A stretch of 64,000 bases of DNA, taken from Pseudarthrobacter phenanthrenivorans. GTDB taxonomy: Bacteria; Actinomycetota; Actinomycetes; Actinomycetales; Micrococcaceae. The position numbers were made by a program, and so were the translations under genes. Numbering within the stretch: the first letter of the stretch is position 1; every line of letters begins with the position of its first letter. The notes under the pieces were generated by a model. It was not told the origin of the DNA. It made no database searches and saw nothing but the letters and a program-made list of their open reading frames with translations. This document shows, in pieces, positions 56,492-64,000 of this stretch. Location of the stretch: NCBI RefSeq assembly GCF_000813845.1, contig NZ_JWTB01000012.1, positions 107,734 through 171,733 of the forward strand, read 5' to 3'.

Positions 56492-58228
56492 TCACGGCGC
56501 CGGTGGCGGCGGTGCGCCGCCCGGGGAGGGCGGTCCTGCAGGCCACGCAGGCGCTGCAGCCCATGCGGGCTCCGTGGGACCCTGGTCCAGCCGGAACGGC
56601 GGATATTCGTCCCGCATCAGCGCGGTGTACACCATGACCCGGTAGATCCAGCGGTCCACGCCGAGGATGAGGTTGAACAGCGGGCGCTGGTAGCGGCCGG
56701 TGAACAGCAGGATCACGGCCGCGATCAGGACCAGCAGCCCCAGCAGGGATAGGCCTGAACCGCGCTCGTAGGTGCTGCCCACCACGTTGTCGTTCGCCTC
56801 CCACCTCCACACCGACCCTGTGGTTCCGGCGAAGGCCGCCACCAGGAGCAGGTGCGGAATGGACAGCAGCCACCACTTCACCAGGACCAGGCCCCGTGAC
56901 AACCGCTCCGGATAGTCCACATCGAAGTCGGCGGGGTAGTTGGTGCGCTTCAGGGTGAACGGCGGGTACAGGTCCGTGCCGACGGCCGCATAGGCGTAGA
57001 ACGCCACCCGCCAGTTCCAGCGCATAACGCCCACGTTGAAGTCGAACAGGGTCCGTGGGTACCGGCCAGTGAAAAGGATGGCGAACCCTGCCACGACGGT
57101 GGTCACCACGAACGCGAACCAGAGGAAGAACAGCAGGATGAAGTGCGGTATGGCCAGGAACCACTTGACCAGCCACATCCAGCGGGACAGGCCGGGATCG
57201 ATGTCCCCGACGAGCCTGGCGGGGTAAGCACCGGGGCCGCCGGAGGCCGTGCCGGACGCCTGGAGCGGAGGCACGGGGGCGGGTGCGGCGGTCGCGTTGC
57301 CTTGCCCCCACGTTGCAGCCGGCGCGGAGGCCGGGACCTGGCCTGGGCTTCCTCCTCCCTGCGGTGCGGGGAGGGGTGGTCCGGCAGTCCCTTGGCCTGG
57401 CGGGTAGGGGCCGGGCGGGTACGGGCCTGGCGGGTACGGGCCGGTCTGGTACGGGCCGGCGTAGCCCCCGCCCGGGTAACCTGGTCCCGCCTTCACAGGT
57501 CCACCGGCTGCCGGCCCTCCGGCACCCGGACCAGGCCCGCCGGAAATCGGCGGCCCTGCGTGCCGTCCCAACCCAGCGGCGCCAAAGACAATCAGCGGTA
57601 TGCCGATGACCAGGGCGATGACGCCGCCCACGAGCAGGCCGGTGGCTGCCGGCCGGATCAGGTCGGAGCGGAAGCCCGCCTGTGCCTGGACGTCGATGCC
57701 TGCGGAGGCGTCGGCGTTCATCACCACCACTTCCCATGCCCCGGGCGTGATGTTCCAGGTGAGTTCCTGTTCGCCGGTCCCCGAGACGGAGGCAGTCCAG
57801 AAGCCCTGGCCGGTGGGCGGCGAGGCGGGGTTGCCGCCGGGTACGTCACGGTAGTCGGCGCGGAAAGGCCGCTGCCGGATGTTCAGCAGCTCCGAGTGGT
57901 GCACGCCTGACAAGTACTGTTCGACGTCGTCCTGCCGCCCGATGCCGATGAACACGGGTTTGTCCGGCGTTACTGAGCCGATCCGCAGCCGGAGGGTGCC
58001 GATGTCGAAGGGAAGCCGTCCCGGCACGTCCTCGCCGATCGCGTCCGCCCGCGGCGAAGTCAGGGCGAAGGAGTTGACGGAGAAGCGCGACGTGCCGGAC
58101 GTCAGGTATCCGTCGCCCTGGATCGAGCCCACGGCCGATGCCACGGCTCCTCCTGCCAGCGCGGCCAGTCCGGGAAGCGCGATCAGGATCCCGAGGATCA
58201 GAATGATGATGGCAGCAGGTTTTTTCAT
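56492..58228 (-). CDS. DUF4389 domain membrane protein with Pro/Gly repeats
   Basis: 578 residues. Membrane helix at the N-terminus, an extracytoplasmic beta domain, another helix near 200, a Gly/Pro-rich linker with PYPPG repeats, then a C-terminal DUF4389 region containing paired segments WLVKWFLAIPHFILLFFLW and LVKWWLLSIPHLLLVAAF, each followed by FTGRYPR/FTGRYQR. Function unknown; the internal duplication is clear. It follows no tight operon and lies 64 bases downstream of a Usp gene on the same strand. Confidence 0.88.
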   Translation of the reverse strand: MKKPAAIIILILGILIALPGLAALAGGAVASAVGSIQGDGYLTSGTSRFSVNSFALTSPRADAIGEDVPGRLPFDIGTLRLRIGSVTPDKPVFIGIGRQDDVEQYLSGVHHSELLNIRQRPFRADYRDVPGGNPASPPTGQGFWTASVSGTGEQELTWNITPGAWEVVVMNADASAGIDVQAQAGFRSDLIRPAATGLLVGGVIALVIGIPLIVFGAAGLGRHAGPPISGGPGPGAGGPAAGGPVKAGPGYPGGGYAGPYQTGPYPPGPYPPGPYPPGQGTAGPPLPAPQGGGSPGQVPASAPAATWGQGNATAAPAPVPPLQASGTASGGPGAYPARLVGDIDPGLSRWMWLVKWFLAIPHFILLFFLWFAFVVTTVVAGFAILFTGRYPRTLFDFNVGVMRWNWRVAFYAYAAVGTDLYPPFTLKRTNYPADFDVDYPERLSRGLVLVKWWLLSIPHLLLVAAFAGTTGSVWRWEANDNVVGSTYERGSGLSLLGLLVLIAAVILLFTGRYQRPLFNLILGVDRWIYRVMVYTALMRDEYPPFRLDQGPTEPAWAAAPAWPAGPPSPGGAPPPPAP

Positions 58229-58292
58229 GGCGGCCTAACCTTCCGCGACGGGTACGCCGGAGTAGGGCAACGGGATCGGCGGGCGGTGCGGC

Positions 58293-59159
58293 CTAGATGG
58301 TGCCTTTGGCTGCTTCGGTCCGCGTGATGATGGTGGTGCAGGGGAGATGCTTCAGGACACCGTGCGCGGTTGAACCAAGCAGCAGGCGCTTGAAGGCACC
58401 CCTGCCGCGGCTGCCAACAACCAGGAGGCGTGCTCCGGCGGCCGCATCGACGAGCGCATCCACAGCTCCCTTGTCTGTTTCGAGGCGCTGGTTCACCGTC
58501 AGGTCCGGATAGTCTTCCTTGAGGCCGGCAACGGTCTCCGAAAGCACAACCCGTTCCTCCTCCACGATGGCGTCCGCGAGGGCAGCGGGTGTCAGTCCGG
58601 CATCGACGACCGGATTTGGAGCGTTCACTGCGTAGACAACCGTCAGTTCGTCCCCGTCGCGGTCCGCTTCGGCGGCTGCGAACGCCACCGCCTGCGTGGC
58701 TTCTGCTGAGCCGTCGACGCCCACCACCACGCCGGACCTGCCCTCGGGATCGTGGGTTCCGACGACGGCGACCGGGACCTTGGCCCCTGTGGCCACCTGG
58801 AGTGCCCGGTCAGCGAGGGCGCCGCCCATGTGGCCGCTGCCTGAGCCGACCACCATCATGGAGGTCTTCTTGGAGTACTTGGCCAGGGACCCGCCCACGC
58901 TTCCGGTGAGCAGTTCCGTCGCCGGCGTGATGGGCACCGCCCCTTCGAGGCGCCCGGCGGCAGTCTTGAGGAGCTCTTCGCCGGCCTGCTGCAGCGTTCC
59001 GAACCATGGATAGGGTTCAGCGACCCAGCGGTCATCGACCACATGGACGATCACCAGCGGCAGGCCCTGGCGGTGGGCGCGCCGGGCTGCCCACAGGACA
59101 GCTGCCTGGCTTTGGGCTGAGTCGTTGGTGCATACAGCGATGGGTTTCCGGGATGGCAT
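58293..59159 (-). CDS. Universal stress protein, tandem Usp domains
   Basis: 288 residues from ATG 59159 (AGGAAG seven bases upstream). Domains start PIAVCTNDSAQSQAAVLWAA and VVVGVDGSAEATQAVAFAAA; ATP-binding VVGSRGRGAFKRLLLGSTA. It is a paralogue of the protein at 45070, sharing VVDDRW and the domain order. A DosR-box-like site lies 73 bases upstream of the start. Confidence 0.93.
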   Translation of the reverse strand: MPSRKPIAVCTNDSAQSQAAVLWAARRAHRQGLPLVIVHVVDDRWVAEPYPWFGTLQQAGEELLKTAAGRLEGAVPITPATELLTGSVGGSLAKYSKKTSMMVVGSGSGHMGGALADRALQVATGAKVPVAVVGTHDPEGRSGVVVGVDGSAEATQAVAFAAAEADRDGDELTVVYAVNAPNPVVDAGLTPAALADAIVEEERVVLSETVAGLKEDYPDLTVNQRLETDKGAVDALVDAAAGARLLVVGSRGRGAFKRLLLGSTAHGVLKHLPCTTIITRTEAAKGTI

Positions 59160-60407
59160 GGCCGCACTTCCTGCTCGTCGTGAACTGGTCTTCCTGCCAC
59201 TCCAGACTGGCCCCCTCGCCGCAGGCACTGTAGGGCCAAAAGTCACGGAAGCGCTGTTCAGCGCGGGCCCCCGGTGCCGCCGGCGCGATTGGTTCCGGGC
59301 CCGGCGCGTCCCTGTCAGCAATTGTCTTGCAGATGGTCCAGCCGACGGCGGCCACGGGCACCGCCAACAGGGCGCCGATGACGCCGGCAAGCGTCGCCCC
59401 GGCGGCCAGGGCGAGGATGATCACCAGTCCATGAATCCGCAGGACGCGTCCCATGAAAGGGGCTGTAGGATGTGGTGTTCAAACTGGTTGGCAGCCACCA
59501 GGATTACCAGGACAACCAGTGCGGTAACCGGTCCGTTTTCCACCAGCGCCACCAGTACGGCGAGGCTGCCCGCGGCGGTCGCTCCGATGATGGGGATGAA
59601 GCCGCCCAGGAACACCACCGCTGCCAGCGGGACGGCCAGCGGAACCCGCAGGATCAGGAGCCCGGCCAGGACAATCACGGCGTCGATGGCCGCGATGATG
59701 AGGGTACCGCGGACGTACCCGCCCAGCACCACGATGCTCCGTTCCGCCGCCAGGTGTGCCTTGCCCTGCTGGCCCGCCGGCAGAAACCCAATGAGGAATG
59801 CCCTGATTTGCCCGCCGTCCTTGAGGAAGAAGAACAGGATGACCGCCGTCAGCACGGTTCCCGCCGCAATCTCCCCGGCGGTCCTCAGGCCGGTCAAAGC
59901 GTCGGCGCCCAGGCTGCCCCCGGCAAGGAATTTCTGGAACTCCCCGCGGGCCGCATCGATCTGGTCGCTGGTCAGGGCGACTGGACCGGTGGTGATGAAT
60001 TGCTGCAGTTGCCCTATCCCGGCCTCGGCGCGTGCCGCCAGGACCCCCGCCTGGTCGCGGACCACGGCAGTGATGCCTCCCACCACACCTGCCATGACCG
60101 CAACGATCAGCAGGAAGGACGCCAGCACCGCCAGGGCGCGCGGCCAGCCCCGTGAGGCGAGCCAACGGACCGCCGGGGCCATCGCCGATGCCAGGATCGA
60201 AGCAATCAGGACCGGGACAAGGACCAGCGGAACCCGGGTGACGGCCTGCACCACCACCCAGGCCAGCGCCAGGACGGAGAGTGCCTGGACCGATCGGATG
60301 CTTGCCCGGCCCAGGCCGTCCGCCCAAAGCGCCGCCATCCTTGCGGGGAGGGACTGCGGCCGGGACGGTTCCGCCCCGCGCCCCTCCGGCGCTGCATTGC
60401 TTTCCAT
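59032..60407 (-). pseudogene. AI-2E family transporter (PerM-like), frameshifted near the C-terminus
   Basis: The first frame, ATG 60407 with GGAGG upstream, encodes a PerM/AI-2E permease with several helices and the late NQFEHHILQPL motif. At about 59455 the frame leaves the family: the expected next residues VMGRVLRIHGLVIILALAAG are in another frame starting at 59454. One missing base near 59455-59458 explains it. The second frame remains open to 59032, into the Usp gene, so the original stop cannot be placed. Real truncation or a sequencing error are both possible. Confidence 0.8.
59233..59246. promoter_or_regulatory. DosR-box-like site GGGCCAAAAGTCAC
   Basis: In reverse orientation it reads GTGACTTTTGGCCC followed by T, fitting GGGACTTNNGNCCCT with one mismatch; the site upstream of the Usp at 36500 has nearly the same sequence. 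It is 73 bases upstream of the Usp start at 59159 and lies in the shifted tail of the AI-2E gene. Confidence 0.6.
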
Positions 60408-60533
60408 GGGTCCTCCTGCCGTGACTGAACCTCAAAGCGTAGTTGCTCCTGGCGCACCGCATGGTTCCCAGGCACCGCGCTTCCTCAGTATGCTTACTAT
60501 TGTGAGCCTCCGGACAACGAGAAAGGCAGCAAC

Positions 60534-60965
60534 ATGACTGAACAGAATGTCCCCGACGATGAACTGGAAGTCGTAGAGGACAACGACGTGATTCCCGACG
60601 AAACTCCCGGCGCGGCGTCATCCCTGGAACTGGACCCTGTCTCCGGGGAGCCGGACAGCTATCCCGGCGCTGCCGAAAACAACCCCGACCGCTGGCGGGA
60701 AGACCCCCTGCTGCAGGACGAAGGGGTAAGCGGTGAAGAGGAAGACTTCCTGAGCGAGCAGACGCTGCGGGACGAAACCGCGCAGGCCCGCTACCGTGCC
60801 GGCGACGAGCAGGTGCCGCCGGATTCCCCAACGCTGGGGGAGGCGGCGGCCGATGTGGACTTTGGCGAGGCACCATCCGGCCTCGAAGCGGATGCCAGCG
60901 ACGACGAGGAGAACTTCGGCGGCTCGCCGTTGAGCGAGTTCGAACCCGACGACCTGGAACGCTAG
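60534..60965 (+). CDS. Acidic hypothetical protein (143 aa)
   Basis: Strongly Asp/Glu-rich, low-hydrophobicity protein, likely disordered (DDELEVVEDNDVIPDE; GEEEDFLSEQ; ASDDEENFGG). There is no membrane segment or catalytic motif. AAAGG precedes ATG 60534. Upstream, AGTATGCTTACTA at about 60488 resembles the palindrome at 8867. Similar short acidic proteins in actinobacteria are often stress-related, but function is unknown. Confidence 0.75.
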   Translation: MTEQNVPDDELEVVEDNDVIPDETPGAASSLELDPVSGEPDSYPGAAENNPDRWREDPLLQDEGVSGEEEDFLSEQTLRDETAQARYRAGDEQVPPDSPTLGEAAADVDFGEAPSGLEADASDDEENFGGSPLSEFEPDDLER

Positions 60966-60972
60966 CAATCGG

Positions 60973-61000
60973 GCCGGGCCGGCAATCAGGCCGGTCCGGC
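60973..61000 (+). terminator. Hairpin after the acidic protein gene
   Basis: GCCGGGCCGGC (60973-60983) pairs with GCCGGTCCGGC (60990-61000) apart from one G-T pair, with loop AATCAG. There is no T-tract, and the next ribosome-binding site follows closely, so read-through is possible. Confidence 0.45.
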
Positions 61001-61015
61001 GCTGGGAGGAGAGCC

Positions 61016-61540
61016 ATGCACTCGAAAGAACTGCTGCAGGAGGCCTTCGGCAGGCTTCCGGGCCTGGTCGCGCAGATCCTCGACGGGCTCAACGACGCTG
61101 ACCTGCACAGGCGCCCGTCCGGCAACGGCAACTCCATCGCATGGCTGGTCTGGCACCTTGGCCGCGTTGAAGACGCGCAGGTCGCCTCCGCCGCCGGGCT
61201 GGAACAGGTCTGGACCGCGGAGGCTTTCGTTTCCCGCTTCGGCCTCCCGCTGGCGGCCAGCGATACGGGCTACGGGCACTCGAGCGGGCAGGTGGACGCC
61301 GTCCGGGCGTCCGGGGACCTGCTGGTGCAGTACTACCGGGCCGTCCACCGCCAGACTGCCGAATTCCTGGACAGTGTCGACGACTCCGGCCTGGACCGGG
61401 TGGTGGACACGCACTGGGATCCGCCCGTGACCCTGGGCGTGCGGCTGGTCAGTATTTTGGGGGACTGCCTCCAGCATGCCGGCCAGGCCGCCTACGCCAA
61501 AGGCCTGCGGGCCGGACCGGCAGCTGCCGGCGGTGCGTGA
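61016..61540 (+). CDS. DinB/mycothiol-transferase-like protein
   Basis: 174 residues. The DinB four-helix fold is indicated by LLQEAFGRLPGLVAQIL, the metal-ligand His in AWLVWHLGRVED (His 47) and the C-terminal DCLQHAGQAAYAKGL. Family members in actinobacteria use mycothiol for detoxification. ATG 61016 has GGAGGAG upstream. The stop overlaps the GTG of the next gene. Confidence 0.9.
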   Translation: MHSKELLQEAFGRLPGLVAQILDGLNDADLHRRPSGNGNSIAWLVWHLGRVEDAQVASAAGLEQVWTAEAFVSRFGLPLAASDTGYGHSSGQVDAVRASGDLLVQYYRAVHRQTAEFLDSVDDSGLDRVVDTHWDPPVTLGVRLVSILGDCLQHAGQAAYAKGLRAGPAAAGGA

Positions 61541-62477
61541 ACTCGTGGTGCTGGGAACCGCGTCCCAGGTTCCCACCCGGACCAGGAACCATAATGGCTA
61601 CTTCCTGCGCTGGGACGGTGAAGGGTTCCTGTTTGACCCCGGCGAGGGAACCCAACGCCAGATGATCCATGCAGGGGTCTCCGCCGGCAGCATCACCAGG
61701 ATCTGCCTGACGCACGTGCACGGCGACCATTGCTTCGGCCTGCCCGGAGTCCTGTCCCGGATGGTCCTGGACGGCGTGGCCCACCCGGTCCACCTCCATT
61801 ATCCCGCCTCAGGCGCCGACGTCGTCAGGGCCCTCATCTCCGTCAGCACCCCCGGCCTCGACCTTCGGCTGCACCCGCACTCCGCGGCGGGCCATGTGGC
61901 CGACGGCCTGGCCGTGCGTTCGCTGAAGCACCGCATCGAGACGTACGGCTACGTCCTGGCCGAGCCGGACGGCCGCACCATCCTGCCCGAGCGGCTCCGG
62001 GCCGCCGGGATCCACGGACCGGACGCCGGCCGGCTGCAACGCACCGGCCGCCTCGGCGCAGTGACGCTGGAGGAGGTCAGCATTCCGCGGCCGGGCCAGC
62101 GCTTTGCCTTCATCATGGACACGGCACCGTGCCCGGGCGCGGAGGAACTGGCCGACGGCGCCGACCTGCTGGTCACCGAGTCAACGTTCAGTGACGACGA
62201 CGGCGGGCTGGCGGCCCAATACCTGCACCTCACCGCCGGGCAGGCAGGGGACCTGGCGTTGTCCGGGAGGGCGCGGACACTGGTCCTCACGCATTTCTCG
62301 TCCCGGTACGGCGACAACGTTTCGCTCCTCGCGCAGCAGGCGCGGGAGCGTGCCCCCGCCAGCAACGTCATCGCCGCCGGCGACCTGGACCGCATTGCCG
62401 TTCCCCCGCGGCGGCAACCGCGGCACGCAGCAGGCCAATCAACGGCGATAGGGTTTAATCATGACGGCAGCAGCTGA
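61533..62477 (+). CDS. Ribonuclease Z-like metallo-beta-lactamase-fold hydrolase
   Basis: About 314 residues from GTG 61533. The metal motif is THVHGDH (His 61, His 63, Asp 65, His 66), with early [15 protein letters not shown] and [10 protein letters not shown] typical of RNase Z, an IMDTAPC Asp loop and a late LTHFSSRY His. RNase Z trims tRNA 3' ends. It overlaps the previous gene by eight bases and the SelO gene by 17, so these three are coupled. Confidence 0.88.
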   Translation: MRELVVLGTASQVPTRTRNHNGYFLRWDGEGFLFDPGEGTQRQMIHAGVSAGSITRICLTHVHGDHCFGLPGVLSRMVLDGVAHPVHLHYPASGADVVRALISVSTPGLDLRLHPHSAAGHVADGLAVRSLKHRIETYGYVLAEPDGRTILPERLRAAGIHGPDAGRLQRTGRLGAVTLEEVSIPRPGQRFAFIMDTAPCPGAEELADGADLLVTESTFSDDDGGLAAQYLHLTAGQAGDLALSGRARTLVLTHFSSRYGDNVSLLAQQARERAPASNVIAAGDLDRIAVPPRRQPRHAAGQSTAIGFNHDGSS

Positions 62478-63933
62478 ATCCACGGTCATTTTCGACGGCC
62501 GCTTCGCCCGTGAACTGGCGGAGCTGGCCGTTCCCTGGCAGGCCGAGGACGCACCCAATCCCGAACTCCTGGTCCTCAACACCAGGCTGGCCCAGGACCT
62601 GGGGCTTGATCCCGCGTACCTCCGCAGCCCCGAAGGAATACGGATGCTGGCAGGGAACCATGTTCCCGCCGGCGCCACTCCCGTGGCCCAGGCCTATGCC
62701 GGTCACCAGTTCGGCAGCTATTCACCGCTCCTCGGTGACGGTCGCGCCCTGCTGGTCGGTGAGCTCACGGACACCAACGGCCGCCTGGTGGACCTGCACC
62801 TCAAAGGGTCCGGCCGCACGCCGTTCGCCCGCGCCGGAGACGGCCGCGCCGTCGTCGGACCAATGCTCCGTGAATACGTTGTCAGTGAAGCCATGCACAC
62901 TTTGGGCATTCCCACCACCCGCTCGCTCGCCGTGGTGGCCACCGGACGACAGGTCCGGCGCGACGGCATGCTGCCCGGCGCCGTCCTGGCCAGGGTGGCA
63001 AGCAGCCATCTGCGGGTGGGCAGCTTCCAATACGCCAGGGCCACCGAAAACCCCGGCCTCCTCAAGCGCCTTGCGGACCACGCCATCAGCCGGCACTATC
63101 CACACGCCGCCGACGCGGACAATCCCTATCTCGCGCTGTACGCCTCGGTGGTTTCCGCCCAGGCCGAACTGGTGGCGCGGTGGATGCTCGTCGGGTTCGT
63201 GCACGGAGTCATGAACACGGACAACATGACCATCTCGGGAGAGACGATCGATTACGGCCCATGTGCGTTCCTGGACGCCTTCAACCCGGCCGCCGTCTAC
63301 AGCTCGATCGACGTCAGCGGCCGCTACGCCTACGCCAACCAGCCCGTCCTTGCCGAATGGAACCTCGCCCGGCTCGCCGAGGCAATGCTGCCGCTTATCG
63401 ACGAGGACCAGGAGAAGGCTGTGGCCCCCGCGGTGGACGTGCTGGGCGGCTTCCGGCGCCAGTACAGCGCGGCGTGGTCCAGCGGGATGAAAGCAAAGCT
63501 GGGCCTGGCCGCGGCCGGCGGGGAAGAGGCCGGCGATGCCGCCTCCGCGCTGGTGGACGACGTTATCGCCCTCCTGAAGGACGGCCCGGTGGACTACACA
63601 CTGTTCTTCCGGAACCTCGGCAAGGCCGCCCGGGGCAACCTGCGCCCGGTTCGTGGCATGGTCCTTGACCTTGCAGCCTTCGATAGCTGGATCCGGCGGT
63701 GGCAGGCGCTGGACCCCGACGCGGAACTGATGGACAGCGTGAACCCGGCCTACATCCCCCGTAACCACCTCGTGGAGGAGGCGCTGTCCGCCGGGACCGC
63801 GGGAGACATTGCTCCCTTGCAGCGGCTGTTGGAGGCCGTCACCGATCCCTTTACTGAGCGGACCGGCCTGGAACGGTATGCGGAAGGTGCCCCCGAAGAC
63901 TTCGGCAACTACATGACCTTCTGCGGTACGTGA
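62461..63933 (+). CDS. SelO/YdiU family protein adenylyltransferase
   Basis: 490 residues. Kinase-like SelO fold: [83 protein letters not shown] with the metal/catalytic Asn-Asp. SelO transfers AMP to protein Ser/Thr/Tyr in redox stress. The C-terminus ends in FCGT and has an ordinary Cys, not selenocysteine. ATG 62461 overlaps the end of the RNase Z-like gene by 17 bases. Confidence 0.93.
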   Translation: MTAAAESTVIFDGRFARELAELAVPWQAEDAPNPELLVLNTRLAQDLGLDPAYLRSPEGIRMLAGNHVPAGATPVAQAYAGHQFGSYSPLLGDGRALLVGELTDTNGRLVDLHLKGSGRTPFARAGDGRAVVGPMLREYVVSEAMHTLGIPTTRSLAVVATGRQVRRDGMLPGAVLARVASSHLRVGSFQYARATENPGLLKRLADHAISRHYPHAADADNPYLALYASVVSAQAELVARWMLVGFVHGVMNTDNMTISGETIDYGPCAFLDAFNPAAVYSSIDVSGRYAYANQPVLAEWNLARLAEAMLPLIDEDQEKAVAPAVDVLGGFRRQYSAAWSSGMKAKLGLAAAGGEEAGDAASALVDDVIALLKDGPVDYTLFFRNLGKAARGNLRPVRGMVLDLAAFDSWIRRWQALDPDAELMDSVNPAYIPRNHLVEEALSAGTAGDIAPLQRLLEAVTDPFTERTGLERYAEGAPEDFGNYMTFCGT

Positions 63934-64000
63934 CCTGTCAAAGGCGCCGGCCGCAGGCTCGCCGCGCCGGCGGGACGCGGAAGGGCGGCAGCCGGTATAC

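Overview
This window is chromosomal DNA from a high-GC actinobacterium, most probably an Arthrobacter/Pseudarthrobacter-like member of the Micrococcaceae. The evidence is strong G/C bias at third codon positions, frequent GTG starts, a mycothiol-transferase-type DinB protein, class Ib ribonucleotide reductase, binding-protein sugar transporters without a local ATPase gene, DUF222/HNH and DUF3040 proteins, and a DevS/DevR (DosS/DosR) type two-component pair. No rRNA, tRNA, CRISPR array, transposase or phage module was found.

Layout. 1-2.7 kb: nrdE (truncated by the window edge) and nrdF. 2.8-11 kb: a mixed accessory stretch with a frameshifted DUF222/HNH gene, a lipoprotein of the serine beta-lactamase-like family, DUF4259 and STAS-like genes, a CbxX/EccA-type AAA ATPase, a phosphotransferase, and two small genes of 59 codons each. 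11-18.6 kb: a hexuronate/aldarate island. It has a binding protein, two permeases, glucarate dehydratase and an unknown protein on the minus strand, with a uronate dehydrogenase and an IclR regulator divergent from them; a palindrome lies in the shared promoter region. 18.6-25.3 kb: a DUF2087 protein, then a fructan/sucrose-type operon (LacI regulator with two operators, binding protein, two permeases, intracellular GH32 beta-fructosidase). 25.3-29.8 kb: a GT2 glycosyltransferase, two alpha/beta hydrolases, an HNH protein and two small unknown genes.

29.8-60.5 kb: a stress/dormancy-like island, the most interesting part. It contains six universal stress proteins (Usp), four P-type ATPases of different subclasses, PEP synthase, Hsp20, a flavin-binding PNPOx-like protein, a hemerythrin, a DevS-like GAF histidine kinase and a DevR-like response regulator. 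Three of the ATPases follow a Usp gene in apparent operons. DosR-box-like sequences (GGGAC-N4-GTCCC type) lie upstream of many of these genes. Four of them end 35-36 bases before a start codon, three of those starts lack a clear Shine-Dalgarno sequence. The inference is a local DosR-type regulon resembling the hypoxia/dormancy regulon known from mycobacteria.

60.5-64 kb: an acidic hypothetical protein, then a tightly overlapping trio of DinB/mycothiol-transferase-like protein, RNase Z-like metallo-hydrolase and SelO-family protein. Two genes (DUF222/HNH and an AI-2E family permease) carry single-base frameshifts, which may be real decay or sequencing error.
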